Below, piece after piece: positions 11,749-11,887 of a DNA stretch of 11,887 nucleotides (position 1 is the stretch's first letter; the number at the start of each line of letters is the position of its first letter). The DNA comes from Firmicutes bacterium UBA4975. GTDB taxonomy: Bacteria; Bacillota; Proteinivoracia; UBA4975. A program made the translations under genes and the position numbers. The stretch is taken from contig DGZR01000053.1 in the NCBI GenBank assembly GCA_002397155.1, forward strand, positions 19,743-31,629, read 5' to 3'. Below the pieces are notes generated by a model. The model ran no database searches. It worked only from the letters and a program-made list of their open reading frames with translations, and was not told the DNA's origin.

Positions 11749-11768
11749 GGCCTTTAGGGCCCTTTTTG
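11748..11768 (+). terminator. Rho-independent terminator of yajC
   Basis: GGGCC (11748-11752), loop TTTAG, GGCCC (11758-11762), then TTTTTG. The stem begins in the last base of the TAG stop. The stem is only 5 bp but entirely GC. Confidence 0.75.
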
Positions 11769-11826
11769 TTATATTTCTCCCATTCCTTTAATAGATTGTT
11801 GTACAAGATAAAAGGGGGGAGATTGC

Positions 11827-11887
11827 ATGGCAAAAAACAGAAAACCCGCTGAGCCCACCGGGAAAGCTCCCTTTGCTCATCTGCGCG
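11827..11887 (+). CDS. Unidentified protein, 5' end only
   Basis: ATG 11827 is preceded by AAAGGGGGGAG about 6 bases upstream, so a real start is likely. The 20 visible residues, MAKNRKPAEPTGKAPFAHLR, are basic, proline-rich and not membrane-like. They resemble the cytoplasmic tail that can precede a first membrane helix, but no family can be named. In several Clostridia the gene after yajC encodes a small TIGR04086-type membrane protein; that is only a positional guess. The frame runs off the window. Confidence 0.6.
   Translation, partial: MAKNRKPAEPTGKAPFAHLR

Overview
The window looks like chromosomal DNA of an anaerobic, Gram-positive-type bacterium (Bacillota, Clostridia-like). This is inferred from the moderately high GC content, strong AGGAGG-type ribosome binding sites, frequent TTG starts, sigma-A type promoters, a YxlEFG-like ABC set and a large cluster of ferredoxin-containing MinD-type ATPases. 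The genus cannot be fixed from the sequence alone. I see no RNA genes, CRISPR array or insertion sequence. Almost everything is on the minus strand; the plus-strand exceptions are the two ends.

Layout. (1) 1-468 (+) is the 3' end of an NCS2-type nucleobase permease, closed by a bidirectional terminator at 482-511. (2) 530-3644 (-) is a compact five-gene operon behind a clear sigma-A promoter (3683-3711). In transcription order it encodes an SPFH/band-7 membrane protein, a 60-aa ribbon-helix-helix protein, a PLDc_N two-helix membrane protein, an ABC ATPase and an ABC-2 permease. The last three resemble YxlE-YxlF-YxlG of the Bacillus subtilis sigY operon. (3) 3736-7639 (-) is a seven-gene, tightly overlapping operon: a Gly/Tyr/Arg-rich DUF5320 protein, a DUF134 DNA-binding protein, a NifX/NifB-type cofactor-binding protein, two MinD-type ATPases each with an inserted 2x[4Fe-4S] ferredoxin domain, an Mrp/ApbC ATPase and a second NifX-type protein. 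It starts at a TTGACA-16-TATAAT promoter flanked by two identical 12-bp perfect palindromes (TGACATATGTCA) and ends at a rho-independent terminator. A 26-bp perfect palindrome separates the first gene from the rest.

(4) 7740-11227 (-) holds three membrane-related genes: cardiolipin synthase, the mechanosensitive channel MscL with a C-terminal zinc ribbon, and a PlsC-like acyltransferase with a zinc ribbon and an extra C-terminal domain. The 286-bp gap upstream of cls contains two candidate promoters, a 9-bp stem-loop and an imperfect direct repeat. (5) 11476-11748 (+) is yajC, with its own extended -10 promoter and terminator, followed by the start of an unidentified gene at 11827.

How the genes may work together. 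Region 3 is the best candidate for an incompletely described system: an iron-sulfur or metal-cluster assembly and delivery machine in which Mrp and the two ferredoxin-bearing ATPases would load or use clusters and the NifX-like proteins would carry them. The Desulfovibrio orange-protein (ORP) operon is a known relative in composition. DUF134 is the obvious in-operon regulator, and the twin palindrome is the obvious operator; that pairing is inference. Region 2 looks like an envelope-stress or export module, and region 4 like lipid and turgor homeostasis.
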